Assembly (NCBI RefSeq): GCF_003049505.1
Contig: NZ_PYWN01000032.1
Span: forward strand, 1 to 58,706
Reading direction: 5' to 3'
Source of the DNA: Metasolibacillus meyeri
GTDB lineage: Bacteria > Bacillota > Bacilli > Bacillales_A > Planococcaceae
Length of the DNA: 58,706 nucleotides
Shown: positions 44,070 through 54,429 of the stretch, in pieces
How the letters are laid out: each line of letters starts with the position of its first letter
Numbering within the stretch: the first letter of the stretch is position 1
The notes under the pieces: model-generated
What the model saw: the letters and a program-made list of their open reading frames with translations, nothing else
The model's database searches: none
Told to the model about the DNA's origin: nothing
Position numbers and translations under genes: made by a program

Positions 44070-44108
44070 ACCCGCCCTTTTTCATTAGTATGCTGAAAAA
44101 GGACGGGT
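44070..44108 (-). terminator. Terminator of yrrB overlapping the next gene's RBS
   Basis: ACCCGCCCTTTTTCA (44070-44084) pairs with TGAAAAAGGACGGGT (44094-44108) with one mismatch; on the minus strand TTTTATT follows and then the ATG at 44063. The 3' arm contains the likely ribosome-binding site. Confidence 0.82.
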
Positions 44109-44116
44109 GCTATACG

Positions 44117-44776
44117 CTAGTTCATGCGCTGTGTGACCATATCATAAATATATTTGGCTTGATCAAATGCAGGCTGCAATGTGAATGCTTGCTTTAAATG
44201 ATAAAGTGCATCTTCGGTGCGCTCTGTGGACACTGCATAAAGCACACCTAAATTATAATGTGCATCCGCATTGTTCCAATCTTCATCAATAACAAATTGC
44301 AACTCACCTTGCGCAATTTCGAACATTTCCAATGAACAAAGCAATATGCCATATGATAAGCGAATTTGCAAATCGGCTGGTGCAAGCTCTGCTGCGCGCT
44401 GCATATATGGTAATGCAAGCTTATACTGCTCCTCACGTTCGAATGATTTCGCTAGCATATAATAAGCATCTGCGCCTTCAATGCCATGCTCAATCGATTT
44501 TTGATAAAGCTTCGCCGCCTCGATATAGCGCTCTGCGTTATAATATAAATTCGCTAAGCCATAATAGGCTGTCGCCGATTTTTCATCAACTGTAATCGCC
44601 TTTTGGAAAAAACGTTCCGCGCGCTCTGCATCATTTAATACAGCTAATAAATTGCCGAAATTGACATAGCCTAGTGCATCATTTGGCTCCGCTTCAATCG
44701 CCTGCGTAAAAAATTGCGCTGCTTCCTCATATTTTTTTTCCTGAAACGCTTGAATGCCTTGCTCATTCAAAGACAT
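44117..44776 (-). CDS. yrrB: Tetratricopeptide-repeat protein YrrB
   Basis: 219 residues of about six TPR units (AIEAEPNDALGYVNFGNLLA, VDEKSATAYYGLANLYYNAE, AADAYYMLAKSFEREEQ with GADAYYMLAK as read, DWNNADAHYNLGVLYAVSTE). A scaffold protein without catalytic motif; B. subtilis YrrB lies at the same place beside mnmA. ATG at 44776 with AGGAG upstream. Confidence 0.9.
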   Translation of the reverse strand: MSLNEQGIQAFQEKKYEEAAQFFTQAIEAEPNDALGYVNFGNLLAVLNDAERAERFFQKAITVDEKSATAYYGLANLYYNAERYIEAAKLYQKSIEHGIEGADAYYMLAKSFEREEQYKLALPYMQRAAELAPADLQIRLSYGILLCSLEMFEIAQGELQFVIDEDWNNADAHYNLGVLYAVSTERTEDALYHLKQAFTLQPAFDQAKYIYDMVTQRMN

Positions 44777-44786
44777 AGCCAATCTC

Positions 44787-45914
<1,128 letters not shown>

Positions 45915-45956
45915 TCACCTTTTCAATCCTGTCGCGTAAAAGGCGCGAAGCATTTA

Positions 45957-47099
45957 TTATTTCACAAGACGTTGTACAATATTTATCGTACGTTTTCCAG
46001 CCTCACGTACAAGCTCTTCATTTAAACTATGTCCAAAGCTAAAGCGTATGGAGCTGCGCAAAACCTTTGAATCTTTGCCGTACATTGCAACTAGGACATG
46101 CGATGGATCAATAGAGCCTGCTGTGCATGCAGAACCACTTGATACAAAAACGCCTGCCATATCCAAGTTCACTAAAAATGACTCAACATCTGTGCCTGGC
46201 AATGTCACATTGAAAATATGTGGCAACATATGTTCCTCATCACCATTCACTGTAAAGTCAATATGTGCTTGCGTAAACTCTTCCATTAATATAGCTTTAT
46301 AGCGAGCGTACACTTGGCGTGTTTGTTGTTGTATTTCCATCACTTGTTGTGCCGCCTTCGCAAAGCCAACAGCTGCTGGAATATTTTCTGTTCCAGCACG
46401 GCGCTTTTTCTCTTGAGAGCCGCCATAAAGTAAGCTATCTATCTTTGTACCAGCTCTCATATAAAGCAAGCCAATGCCTTTAGGTCCACCAATTTTATGA
46501 CTAGAGGCGCTTAGCAAATCGACTTGTAATTTTTCTACATCGATGTTTTCCAAGCCAAATGCTTGCACAGCATCCGTGTGGAATGTTGCTGGATGCTCCT
46601 TCAGTAGCTTGCCAATTTCCTCGATTGGCTGCAATGTACCCACTTCATTATTGCCATACATAATCGTGACTAAAATCGTGTCATCTGTCAATGCATTTGC
46701 AACATCACCGACTGCAACACGTCCCTTGTCATCTACAGGCAAATAAGTAATCTTAAAGCCTTGTCGCTCCAACTTTTCACAAGCATGTAATACCGCATGA
46801 TGCTCAATTTGTGTCGTAATAATATGCTTTCCCTCATGCTGTCGTGCATAAGCCACGCCGAAAATCGCCATATTATCCGCTTCTGTTCCACCACTCGTTA
46901 AAACCACTTCATTTGCCGATGTATTTAGTTGCTTCGCTAAAATGGCCCGTGCCCCATCCAATGCTTTACGCGCTTCGCGTCCAGCCGCATGAATACTCGA
47001 TGCATTGCCATATACAGTTTCCATTGCAGCATTCATCTCAGCAAGTGCCTCTTTTAACATGGGCGTTGTTGCAGCATGATCAAGATAAATTGTTGTCAT
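45957..47099 (-). CDS. yrvO: Cysteine desulfurase YrvO (IscS/NifS class)
   Basis: 380 residues. A PLP-dependent enzyme: IYLDHAATTPM, TSGGTEADNMAIFG, QIEHHAVLHACE, the PLP lysine in SASSHKIGGPKGIG and the active cysteine in FVSSGSACTAGSIDPSHVL. It supplies sulfur to MnmA. Between cymR and mnmA, as in B. subtilis. RBS AAGGAG. Confidence 0.96.
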   Translation of the reverse strand: MTTIYLDHAATTPMLKEALAEMNAAMETVYGNASSIHAAGREARKALDGARAILAKQLNTSANEVVLTSGGTEADNMAIFGVAYARQHEGKHIITTQIEHHAVLHACEKLERQGFKITYLPVDDKGRVAVGDVANALTDDTILVTIMYGNNEVGTLQPIEEIGKLLKEHPATFHTDAVQAFGLENIDVEKLQVDLLSASSHKIGGPKGIGLLYMRAGTKIDSLLYGGSQEKKRRAGTENIPAAVGFAKAAQQVMEIQQQTRQVYARYKAILMEEFTQAHIDFTVNGDEEHMLPHIFNVTLPGTDVESFLVNLDMAGVFVSSGSACTAGSIDPSHVLVAMYGKDSKVLRSSIRFSFGHSLNEELVREAGKRTINIVQRLVK

Positions 47100-47111
47100 G
47101 TTATAAACTCC

Positions 47112-47531
47112 TTAAATATAGAACATATAGCCATCTGTAGGTGAAGATTCTGTATACTGTGCCAAATCTTCTAAGCTTGTTGTATCCAAGACATTTTTCA
47201 CGGCATCACGAATGCGCATCCATAGCTCACGCTGTGGCGCTTCCTCATCTTCAATACCTTCTACTGGCTGAATTGGCCCTTCAAGCACACGGATAACATC
47301 CGCCGCCGAAATTTCTGCTGGTGGATTTGCTAGCATATAACCACCATAAGCCCCTCGTACACTTTTTACTAAGCCTGCATTGCGCAGTGGGGAAACTAGC
47401 TGTTCCAAATAGGCTTCTGATAAGTCTTTTTCAGCCGCAATTTGACGTAATGGAATCGGCCCTTCTCCGTGATGTTTCGCTAATTCAATCATAATTGTTA
47501 AGCCATATCGACCTTTTGTAGATATTTTCAT
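47112..47531 (-). CDS. cymR: Rrf2-family regulator CymR
   Basis: 139 residues from ATG 47531 (GAGGTG upstream). The winged helix MKISTKGRYGLTIMIELAKH, LRQIAAEKDLSEAYLEQLVS and VRGAYGGYMLANPP is typical. It has no cysteines, unlike iron-sulfur Rrf2 proteins, which fits CymR, the cysteine-metabolism repressor that works with CysK. A TATAAT-like -10 lies about 40 bases upstream. Confidence 0.92.
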   Translation of the reverse strand: MKISTKGRYGLTIMIELAKHHGEGPIPLRQIAAEKDLSEAYLEQLVSPLRNAGLVKSVRGAYGGYMLANPPAEISAADVIRVLEGPIQPVEGIEDEEAPQRELWMRIRDAVKNVLDTTSLEDLAQYTESSPTDGYMFYI

Positions 47532-47785
47532 AAATAACACCTCTAATTTTCTAGTCCATTCATTCGACTTATTATATCATATTTCCTGTTATTCCACTCG
47601 GAAATACGTTCAAAAATTAATCGAAAGAAGCAATTTAGAAAGCTTAAATCATCATCAATCAAAGGAAAACCTTGCTTTTATTTATTCATTTTAAATTTTT
47701 ATATTCTGATCATTGTGCTCCCTTGACAAAGTATAGGCACAGTTAGATAATGCAAATAACTTCTATCGGTAAAGGGGGAAAATTA

Positions 47786-48205
47786 ATGCTTCATCTAATA
47801 GCGATTGGCGTCTTATGGATTATTGCTTTGTTTCATGTATATTGGGCTTTTGGCGGACGCTTAGGCGTTTCCGTTGTCATTCCGTCCAAAACCGCATCAC
47901 AGCATACAGCTTTTCAACCTAAAATGCCTGTTACCCTGCTGGTTGCATTACTACTCCTTTGCGCTAGTGGTCTCATCGCTGTACAAGCAGGCTACATCCA
48001 AAGCTTACAAGCAACTAGACTATCTTCAATTGCTTGCTTTATAGGCGCTATCATTTTTCTTATACGGGCGATTGGTGATTTTCGTTATGTTGGATTTTTC
48101 AAAAAGATTAAGCATTCTCGATTTGCCAAATATGATTCATGGCTTTATAGCCCCCTTTGCTTATTTCTAAGCTATGTTTATTTTGATTCGTCTAATGTTT
48201 TTTAG
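47786..48205 (+). CDS. DUF3995 membrane protein
   Basis: 139 residues with four membrane helices (about 2-22, 50-70, 78-98, 118-135). HVYWAFGGRLG near residue 15 is characteristic of DUF3995, and IRAIGDFRYVGFFKK is also conserved. The ATG at 47786 has AAAGGGGGAA upstream. Function unknown. It is alone between cymR (divergent) and rarA. Confidence 0.82.
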   Translation: MLHLIAIGVLWIIALFHVYWAFGGRLGVSVVIPSKTASQHTAFQPKMPVTLLVALLLLCASGLIAVQAGYIQSLQATRLSSIACFIGAIIFLIRAIGDFRYVGFFKKIKHSRFAKYDSWLYSPLCLFLSYVYFDSSNVF

Positions 48206-48250
48206 TAATGAGGAATCAAATGCAATTACAATAAAAAGTTGGTGATATTT

Positions 48251-49531
48251 ATGCACAATGAACCTTTAGCTTATAAAATGCGACCGCGCAATTTAGATGA
48301 AGTCGTAGGACAACAAGACATTATTGGCAAGGATAGTGCTCTTTACAAAATGATCACCAAAGGACATGTGCCATCCATGCTCCTTTACGGTCCTCCTGGT
48401 GTTGGCAAAACATCAATCGCAAGTGCCATTGCAGGTAGCTCAAAGCTACCATTTTTTGCTTTAAATGCAACACAAGCAGGAAAAAGCGATATTGAACAAG
48501 TTGTGATGGATGCAAGGATGTCTGGTAAAGTTATTTTATTTTTAGATGAAATTCATCGCTTTAATAAATTGCAACAAGACACGCTGCTACCTCATGTAGA
48601 AAATGGTTCGATTGTTTTAATTGGGGCAACGACAGAAAATCCATTCCATAGCGTCAATCCTGCTATTCGTTCACGCTGCGGGGAAATTTTGCAGCTTAGA
48701 CGTTTAACCGTTGAAGATGTAAGTACATTGCTAAAGCAAGCGCTAACAGATGAAGAACGCGGACTTGGCAAGCTCGGCATTTCTGCCACGGATGAGCAAC
48801 TGATAAAAATAGCAGAGGCTAGTAATGGGGACGCACGTAAATCGTTAACATTACTTGAATCAGTGTACTATGCCTCTGATGAAAAAGATGGCATAACCGT
48901 GCTTAGCGACCGCGCAATTGAGCATTTAGCGAAACGAATCGGCGTCTATGGTGATAAAGGCGGCTCGCATTTTTATAATTTATTATCCGCCTTGCAAAAA
49001 TCCATTCGTGGTAGCGATACAAATGCTGCTTTATATTATTTAGCACATTTATTAGAATCAGGCGATTTAGTTGCTGTCTGTAGACGTCTCTTAGTTATTG
49101 CCTATGAAGATATCGGCTTAGCAAACCCCGCTGTTGGTGCACATGTCAATGCAGCAACCGATGCCGCTGGAAAGCTGGGGCTACCAGAGGCTCGCATTCC
49201 CCTTGCTGCCGCTGTTGTTGAAATGTGCTTAAGCGATAAATCCAATTCTGCGTATCAAGCGCTCGATGCCGCCATTGCAGCCATTCATGCTGGCAAAACT
49301 GGTGACATCCCAAATCATTTAAAGGATGCCCATTATGCAGGGGCAACAACACTTGGACATGTCGGCTATCAATATCCACACGACACGCCAATTGGCACTT
49401 TTGGTGGCTGGGTTGATCAGCAATATTTACCTGATATACTTGTCGGAACAGAATTTTACAAGCCTGTTATTGCAGGGGAAGAAAAGCGGATGGCTAGTAT
49501 TTATGAGAAATTAAAATCCTTTAAAAAATAA
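48251..49531 (+). CDS. rarA: Replication-associated recombination protein A (RarA/MgsA)
   Basis: 426 residues. AAA+ ATPase: YKMRPRNLDEVVGQQDIIG, Walker A LLYGPPGVGKTS, Walker B VILFLDEIHRFNK, sensor ATTENPFHSVNPAIRSRC. The C-terminal tetramerisation domain includes GDIPNHLKDAHYAGA and YQYPHDTP. It acts at stalled forks. ATG 48251 is preceded by TTGGTGATATTT, a modest RBS. Divergent from cymR as in B. subtilis yrvN. Confidence 0.96.
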   Translation: MHNEPLAYKMRPRNLDEVVGQQDIIGKDSALYKMITKGHVPSMLLYGPPGVGKTSIASAIAGSSKLPFFALNATQAGKSDIEQVVMDARMSGKVILFLDEIHRFNKLQQDTLLPHVENGSIVLIGATTENPFHSVNPAIRSRCGEILQLRRLTVEDVSTLLKQALTDEERGLGKLGISATDEQLIKIAEASNGDARKSLTLLESVYYASDEKDGITVLSDRAIEHLAKRIGVYGDKGGSHFYNLLSALQKSIRGSDTNAALYYLAHLLESGDLVAVCRRLLVIAYEDIGLANPAVGAHVNAATDAAGKLGLPEARIPLAAAVVEMCLSDKSNSAYQALDAAIAAIHAGKTGDIPNHLKDAHYAGATTLGHVGYQYPHDTPIGTFGGWVDQQYLPDILVGTEFYKPVIAGEEKRMASIYEKLKSFKK

Positions 49532-49575
49532 AGCAAGCCTCCATCGTCAGTTGACTGGTGGATGCTTGCTTTTTA
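49531..49575 (+). terminator. rarA terminator
   Basis: AAGCAAGC with TCCA, paired with TGGA and GCTTGCTT around a long loop, then TTTTT. Confidence 0.78.
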
Positions 49576-49594
49576 TATGTATTTCTTATGATTC

Positions 49595-49729
49595 TATCAG
49601 CAATTTGTCATAATATTAGCGAGTTTCGAGAATATATCGGCGCTTTTTCAATTATATCAGCGCTTTTCATAGATATATCAGCGAATTTTTTAATATATCA
49701 GCGCTTCGCCAATTTTCATCCTTATCTGC
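49595..49729 (+). repeat. Family A-type array: TATCAGCG units, 20/21-bp period
   Basis: TATCAGC-like cores start at 49595, 49614, 49635, 49655, 49676 and 49696, with a TATCTGC at 49723. Spacings 19, 21, 20, 21, 20, 27. Spacers alternate CTTTT-type and AATTT-type, like the array at 9483-9768. It lies in the convergent gap between rarA and lpd. Confidence 0.85.
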
Positions 49730-49741
49730 TTTTTCCAAGAC

Positions 49742-49776
49742 ATAAAAAAAACGAGCAGGGGCTCATCTCCCTGCTC
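49742..49776 (-). terminator. Terminator of the candidate small RNA and of lpd
   Basis: GAGCAGGG, 8-base loop, CCCTGCTC, then eight U on the minus strand. Confidence 0.92.
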
Positions 49777-49860
49777 TTTGGCAGAAGCTTCCCAGCGAAT
49801 CCGTGCTGTTAATGGACGCTTCTGTTGTAAAGCCGAAGCTTTACGTAGGTTTGGCACCTA
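49743..49860 (-). ncRNA. Candidate structured small RNA (about 118 nt)
   Basis: A near-consensus promoter (49867-49895) and a strong terminator (49742-49776) bound it. Reading the minus strand: GGTGCCAAACC, then a perfect 7-bp hairpin with a UUCG tetraloop (GTAAAGC-TTCG-GCTTTAC), then CAGAAGC closing on GCTTCTG with an inner CAGC/GCTG stem, then the terminator hairpin. No RBS-led reading frame spans it. It matches no RNA family I recognise. Transcription starts at the end of the lpd coding region. Confidence 0.75.
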
Positions 49861-49866
49861 AACTTT

Positions 49867-49895
49867 ATTATAGCAAACTATCATTATGCTTTCAA
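49867..49895 (-). promoter_or_regulatory. Sigma-A promoter of the candidate small RNA
   Basis: Minus strand TTGAAA (49890-49895), 17-bp spacer, TATAAT (49867-49872). The -35 lies within the last lpd codons. Confidence 0.8.
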
Positions 49896-51224
49896 ATGAA
49901 TTGCTTTGCCGAAAACTGCGCGTGCCGCATCACCGATATGCTCACTTACAGTTGGATGTGGGAACACCATACGAGCTAAGTCTTTCACAGAGCCACCTGT
50001 AATTTTACATGCGAGCATGGCATTAATCATTTCTGTCGCACCATCCCCTACAACACAAGCGCCGTAAATGTCACCTTCAGGGCTTGCAACAAATTTCATA
50101 AAGCCTTGAATATTACCTTCAAGTAATGCTTTCGGATTTGTTGGCAAATACATTTTCGTGACAATCGCATCTGCTGGTGCCTCATGCTCCAGCATGCCGA
50201 ATGTTGCAATTTCAGGATGTGTATAAACACAGCGTGGGATTACTTGTTGATTAATTACGCGTGGATGCTTGCCTAAAATATAGTCCACTGCATGTACACC
50301 TTCTGCGCTTGCCGAATGGGCTAACTGGAAGCCGCCAACTAAATCACCAATCGCAAAAATACTTGGGATACTCGTTTCATAATGGTTATTGACCGCAATT
50401 AAGCGACCATCCATTTTTAATTCTAAAGCTTCAGCGATTTGTGTATTTGGGCGACGACCTGTTGCGAACAATAAATTTTCATACGTAAAGACCCCTTTTG
50501 ACGTATGTATTTCATCGTTGCGAATTTCTTCAAATGTAAAATCGGTTACAAGTTCAATGCCTAGTTGCGCCATACGTTGGCGGATAATTGGGCGCGCATC
50601 GGGCTCCTCTGTTTGTAAAATATCTTGACTGTGATTTAAGACAGTTACTTTCGTGCCCATTGGAGCTAGCGCAAATGCCATTTCGATAGCAATGACACCA
50701 CCGCCAATAATCGTTAGCTGCTTCGGCAATTTTTCAATAGAAAAAAATGTATCTGTCGTATAATAATTTGCTGTTTCAATGCCTTTAAAAGGCGGTACAA
50801 ATGGGCGACTACCCGTCGCTAAAACAACATGATCCGCTGTAAGCGCTTCCTCGCCAACCATCACTTTGCGCTCCGCAGTCACGCTTGCTTCTCCACGGTA
50901 CATCGTGATTTGTGCGCTTTCAATAAAGCCTTCAATATTATCCAAAAGCTCTGCGACTACAGCATCTTTACGCTGCATTAACTTTGGAAAATCAATATCA
51001 ATTGTCGGTACCGTAATGCCCCAATCTGTGCCACGACGGATTTCCTGCACAAGCTTGCTATGCTCTAGCATAATTTTTGATGGGATACAGCCCACATTAT
51101 AGCAAGCACCGCCAACTTTATCTTTTTCTATAAGTGCCACCTTTAAGCCACTCTTGGCAGCATGAATCGCCGCAACATAACCACCAGGTCCTGCGCCAAT
51201 AATTGCAATATGATAATGCTCCAT
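49884..51224 (-). CDS. lpd: Dihydrolipoyl dehydrogenase (stand-alone)
   Basis: 446 residues. FAD site IAIIGAGPGGYVAAIHAAKS, redox disulfide GGACYNVGCIPSKIM, NAD site LTIIGGGVIAIEMAFAL, FAD site IFAIGDLVGG and the catalytic histidine in FPHPTVSEHIGDAAR. It reoxidises dihydrolipoyl groups. No E1 or E2 genes are nearby, so it is a second or general-purpose enzyme; other disulfide reductases of the family are possible. RBS AAAGGGGGAG. Confidence 0.92.
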   Translation of the reverse strand: MEHYHIAIIGAGPGGYVAAIHAAKSGLKVALIEKDKVGGACYNVGCIPSKIMLEHSKLVQEIRRGTDWGITVPTIDIDFPKLMQRKDAVVAELLDNIEGFIESAQITMYRGEASVTAERKVMVGEEALTADHVVLATGSRPFVPPFKGIETANYYTTDTFFSIEKLPKQLTIIGGGVIAIEMAFALAPMGTKVTVLNHSQDILQTEEPDARPIIRQRMAQLGIELVTDFTFEEIRNDEIHTSKGVFTYENLLFATGRRPNTQIAEALELKMDGRLIAVNNHYETSIPSIFAIGDLVGGFQLAHSASAEGVHAVDYILGKHPRVINQQVIPRCVYTHPEIATFGMLEHEAPADAIVTKMYLPTNPKALLEGNIQGFMKFVASPEGDIYGACVVGDGATEMINAMLACKITGGSVKDLARMVFPHPTVSEHIGDAARAVFGKAIHLKA

Positions 51225-51289
51225 AAATTCTCCCCCTTTTTATTACGATACCATTTTCTATTTTTCCTTACTACACAAAAACAAAAAGA

Positions 51290-51312
51290 CTGTAGGAAAA
51301 TCTCCTACAGCC
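51290..51312 (-). terminator. Terminator of the RND transporter gene
   Basis: CTGTAGGA, loop AAATC, TCCTACAG, followed on the minus strand by TCTTTTTGTTTTT. Confidence 0.88.
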
Positions 51313-51321
51313 CCAAATTTA

Positions 51322-54300
51322 TTAATTTTCTTCGATATCTTTACGATTTTTCTTCAGCATTTTTGAAAGTAATTCATAGACGATTGGTACAACAACTAAT
51401 GTCAATAATGTTGATGATAGTAAACCACCAATTACGGTTACAGCTAAGTCTTTTGAAATCAAGCCGCCACCTGCGCTACCAAATGCCATCGGTAACATCG
51501 CACCAATTGTTGCGATTGCTGTCATTAAAATTGGACGTAAACGTGTCATCCCTGCTTCTAAAATTGCCTCACGCATCACCATACCTTCGCGTTCCATATG
51601 AATAATACGGTCAACTAATACAATGGCGTTCGTGACGACGATACCGATCAACATGAGGAGACCCATCATAACAGATACAGAAATCGTTTGCCCTGTGACG
51701 AATAGACCAACAAATGCACCGATTACTGCGAATGGTAATGAGAATAAAATCGCGAATGGCGCTAACCCTTCACCAAATGTCACAACAAGAATGAAGTAAA
51801 CAATAGCAATCGCCGCAAGCATCGCAATACCTAATTGCGTAAATGCTTCGATCATGTCTGCCGCAACACCAGAAACGCCTGTTGTCACACCTTTTGGTAA
51901 ATCTAATTCGTCCACTTTTTTATCCGCAGCAGCAGTTGCTTTGGAAATATCGTTGCCAACAATTTTTGCCTTCACTGTTGCAAAATACTCACCTTTTGAA
52001 CGTGTTAACGAATTTAATGCTGTGCTTTCTTCCACTTCTACTAAGTCTCCAATTTTCATTGTTGTGCCTAGTGCTGTTGGAATTTCTGTTGCTAAAATAT
52101 CGTCGATTGATTTCGCCGCAGTTCTCGCTTCACGCTGTACAATCACATTAATATCTTTACCGTTATGCTCGACAGTCGTCAATGTTTCAGATGTGCCCTG
52201 TGGCGCTAAAGCCATCACGATTTGCGCTGTCGTTAAGCCGTATTGCAGAACGTTTTGTTGCTCTACTTTTAATACGTGCTCCACATAAGGGTTTTCGTTA
52301 TCTGACTTCACATCTTCCAAGCCGTCAACGCTTCGCAACGCTTCCTCTACTTGCTCAACCGATTTACGTAGATTATCAAGATTTTCACTATATAATGTGT
52401 AGCTTACTTCGCTTGAGCCCATGCCCATTGCAGCGAAATCTTGTGACTTCCATTCACCTGATTGCCCAATATTGAACACATAGTCCTCTACCTCTGTACG
52501 AGCGCCTGGGAAATCCTTCATATCTGGATCAAAAATTAAGTACATCAATGCACCGCCACCTGCGCCACCCATCATCATTGTTGCAGGGTCAGCACTTTCA
52601 GCATCTGTAATTGATACTTGCACGATATCCACATCATCGCGCTTGATTAATTCTTGCTCCACGATGTGAACGTTCTTCTCTGTTTCATCTTTTAGCTCAC
52701 CTGTTGCTGGTGTATACGTTAAATACATGACCTTTTCTTCCTGTGAACCTAAGAAGCTAAAGCCAATTAATGGTGTTAATGCTAATGAACCAACAAGCAT
52801 TGCAATCGCAATGAGCGATGTAATAACTTTATGGTTTAATGCTTTTTCTAATACGCCTTTATACCAAGCTGCTAATTTACCAGCCTCTTTATGCTGACTT
52901 TCTGTCTTTTCACCATAAATTTTCTTGCGGAACAAGAAGTGAGATAATGCTGGTACAATTGTAATCGCCACTAATAATGATGCACCTAATGCAAATGACA
53001 TCGTTAACGCGAATGGCATAAATAGCTCACCAACCATACCACTCACGAACATTAACGGTGCAAATACCGCCACTGTTACTAATGTAGATGATAAAATTGG
53101 CTTGAACATTTCAATTGTTGCCTCACGAATCAACGCGCGACCTGTTAATTTTTCTTGCTTCAAGTGAATACGACGATAAATATTTTCCACGACGACGATG
53201 GAATCATCAATAACGCGTCCAATCGCAACCGTAATCGCACCTAGCGTCATAATATTTAACGTAATATCCATCCAGTTCAATAATAGCAATGCCATAAAGA
53301 CAGATACTGGAATCGAAATAATCGAAATAATTGTCGATTTGAAATCACGTAAGAACAGTAAAATAATTAATACAGCGATAGCACCACCGAATACTGCTTT
53401 CTCAATCATCGTGAAAACCGAATCTTCAATTGGTTTCCCTTGGTCAAGCGATACATCAATGATTAAGCCATCAATTCTTGCTGTTTCCTCTTCAATTAAA
53501 TCTTTCACTGCATTGACAACTGTTACAGTATTCGCATCTTGCGCTTTGACAATTTGCACACTAATTGAATCTTCACCGTTTGTACGTGAAATGGATTGAA
53601 CTTTCCCTTGCACTTCAATTGTTGCAATATCGCCTAAACGAACAAATGGCGATGGATTTTCCGCTGATGGTGTAACAGGAATTAATAATTCTTTTAATTC
53701 ATCAACTGATTGTACTTTTCCATCGACAGAAACAGCTTGCTCACCGACAGTAAATTCATATAGACCTAGCGATAAAGCCATATCGCTTGCTTGAATCATT
53801 TGCTTAACCGTCTCTTCTGTTAAGCCAAGCTCTGCCATTTTCGCTTCGTCATATTTGAATGATACTTGCTCGATATGCTGACCTGTGATGGAAGCCGATG
53901 CAACACCTTCAATTTTATTAAGCTTTGGTAGAATAATATCTTCTACTGTTGAAGTCAGGTCCACAATGTCTTCTTGTGAGCTACTTACGGATAATGCAAC
54001 AACAGGCATCATATTCATGCTAATTGCCATAACAGAAGGCTTTTGTGCTCCCTCTGGTAAGACAATGTCATCTAAAGCTGATTCTAATTGACGCTTTTTC
54101 TCATCCATATCAACGCCATAATCATACTCGATTTGCACTTGTGAAACGTTCGATGATGACGTTGAAAAAACCGATTTCACATCTTCTAAACTCTCTACCT
54201 TTTTCTCAAATGGTATGGATATATCGTCCATTACTTGCTCAGGTGTTGCTCCAGGATACACACCTACAACAATTAAATACGGGATCGAAATATCTGGAAT

Positions 54301-54411
54301 TGATTCCATCTTCATTCGCGTGCCTGAATAAATACCTGAAGCGGTAATAATAATCGTTAATAACCATACAGCTAGCTTATTTTTCAAAACAAAATTGACT
54401 AAAGATTGCAC
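51322..54411 (-). CDS. RND-family efflux transporter (AcrB/SwrC type)
   Basis: 1029 residues. Twelve membrane helices with two large extracellular loops. The start FVLKNKLAVWLLTIIITASG and SIPDISIPYLIVVGVYPGAT are typical; the proton-relay helix includes GRVIDDSIVVVENIYRRIHL. The closest B. subtilis relative by pattern is SwrC (YerP), a pump for surfactin and other compounds. GTG start. Transcribed divergently from a TetR regulator; the two promoters share one operator region. Confidence 0.93.
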   Translation of the reverse strand: MQSLVNFVLKNKLAVWLLTIIITASGIYSGTRMKMESIPDISIPYLIVVGVYPGATPEQVMDDISIPFEKKVESLEDVKSVFSTSSSNVSQVQIEYDYGVDMDEKKRQLESALDDIVLPEGAQKPSVMAISMNMMPVVALSVSSSQEDIVDLTSTVEDIILPKLNKIEGVASASITGQHIEQVSFKYDEAKMAELGLTEETVKQMIQASDMALSLGLYEFTVGEQAVSVDGKVQSVDELKELLIPVTPSAENPSPFVRLGDIATIEVQGKVQSISRTNGEDSISVQIVKAQDANTVTVVNAVKDLIEEETARIDGLIIDVSLDQGKPIEDSVFTMIEKAVFGGAIAVLIILLFLRDFKSTIISIISIPVSVFMALLLLNWMDITLNIMTLGAITVAIGRVIDDSIVVVENIYRRIHLKQEKLTGRALIREATIEMFKPILSSTLVTVAVFAPLMFVSGMVGELFMPFALTMSFALGASLLVAITIVPALSHFLFRKKIYGEKTESQHKEAGKLAAWYKGVLEKALNHKVITSLIAIAMLVGSLALTPLIGFSFLGSQEEKVMYLTYTPATGELKDETEKNVHIVEQELIKRDDVDIVQVSITDAESADPATMMMGGAGGGALMYLIFDPDMKDFPGARTEVEDYVFNIGQSGEWKSQDFAAMGMGSSEVSYTLYSENLDNLRKSVEQVEEALRSVDGLEDVKSDNENPYVEHVLKVEQQNVLQYGLTTAQIVMALAPQGTSETLTTVEHNGKDINVIVQREARTAAKSIDDILATEIPTALGTTMKIGDLVEVEESTALNSLTRSKGEYFATVKAKIVGNDISKATAAADKKVDELDLPKGVTTGVSGVAADMIEAFTQLGIAMLAAIAIVYFILVVTFGEGLAPFAILFSLPFAVIGAFVGLFVTGQTISVSVMMGLLMLIGIVVTNAIVLVDRIIHMEREGMVMREAILEAGMTRLRPILMTAIATIGAMLPMAFGSAGGGLISKDLAVTVIGGLLSSTLLTLVVVPIVYELLSKMLKKNRKDIEEN

Positions 54412-54429
54412 GTTTATACCAACCCTTCC

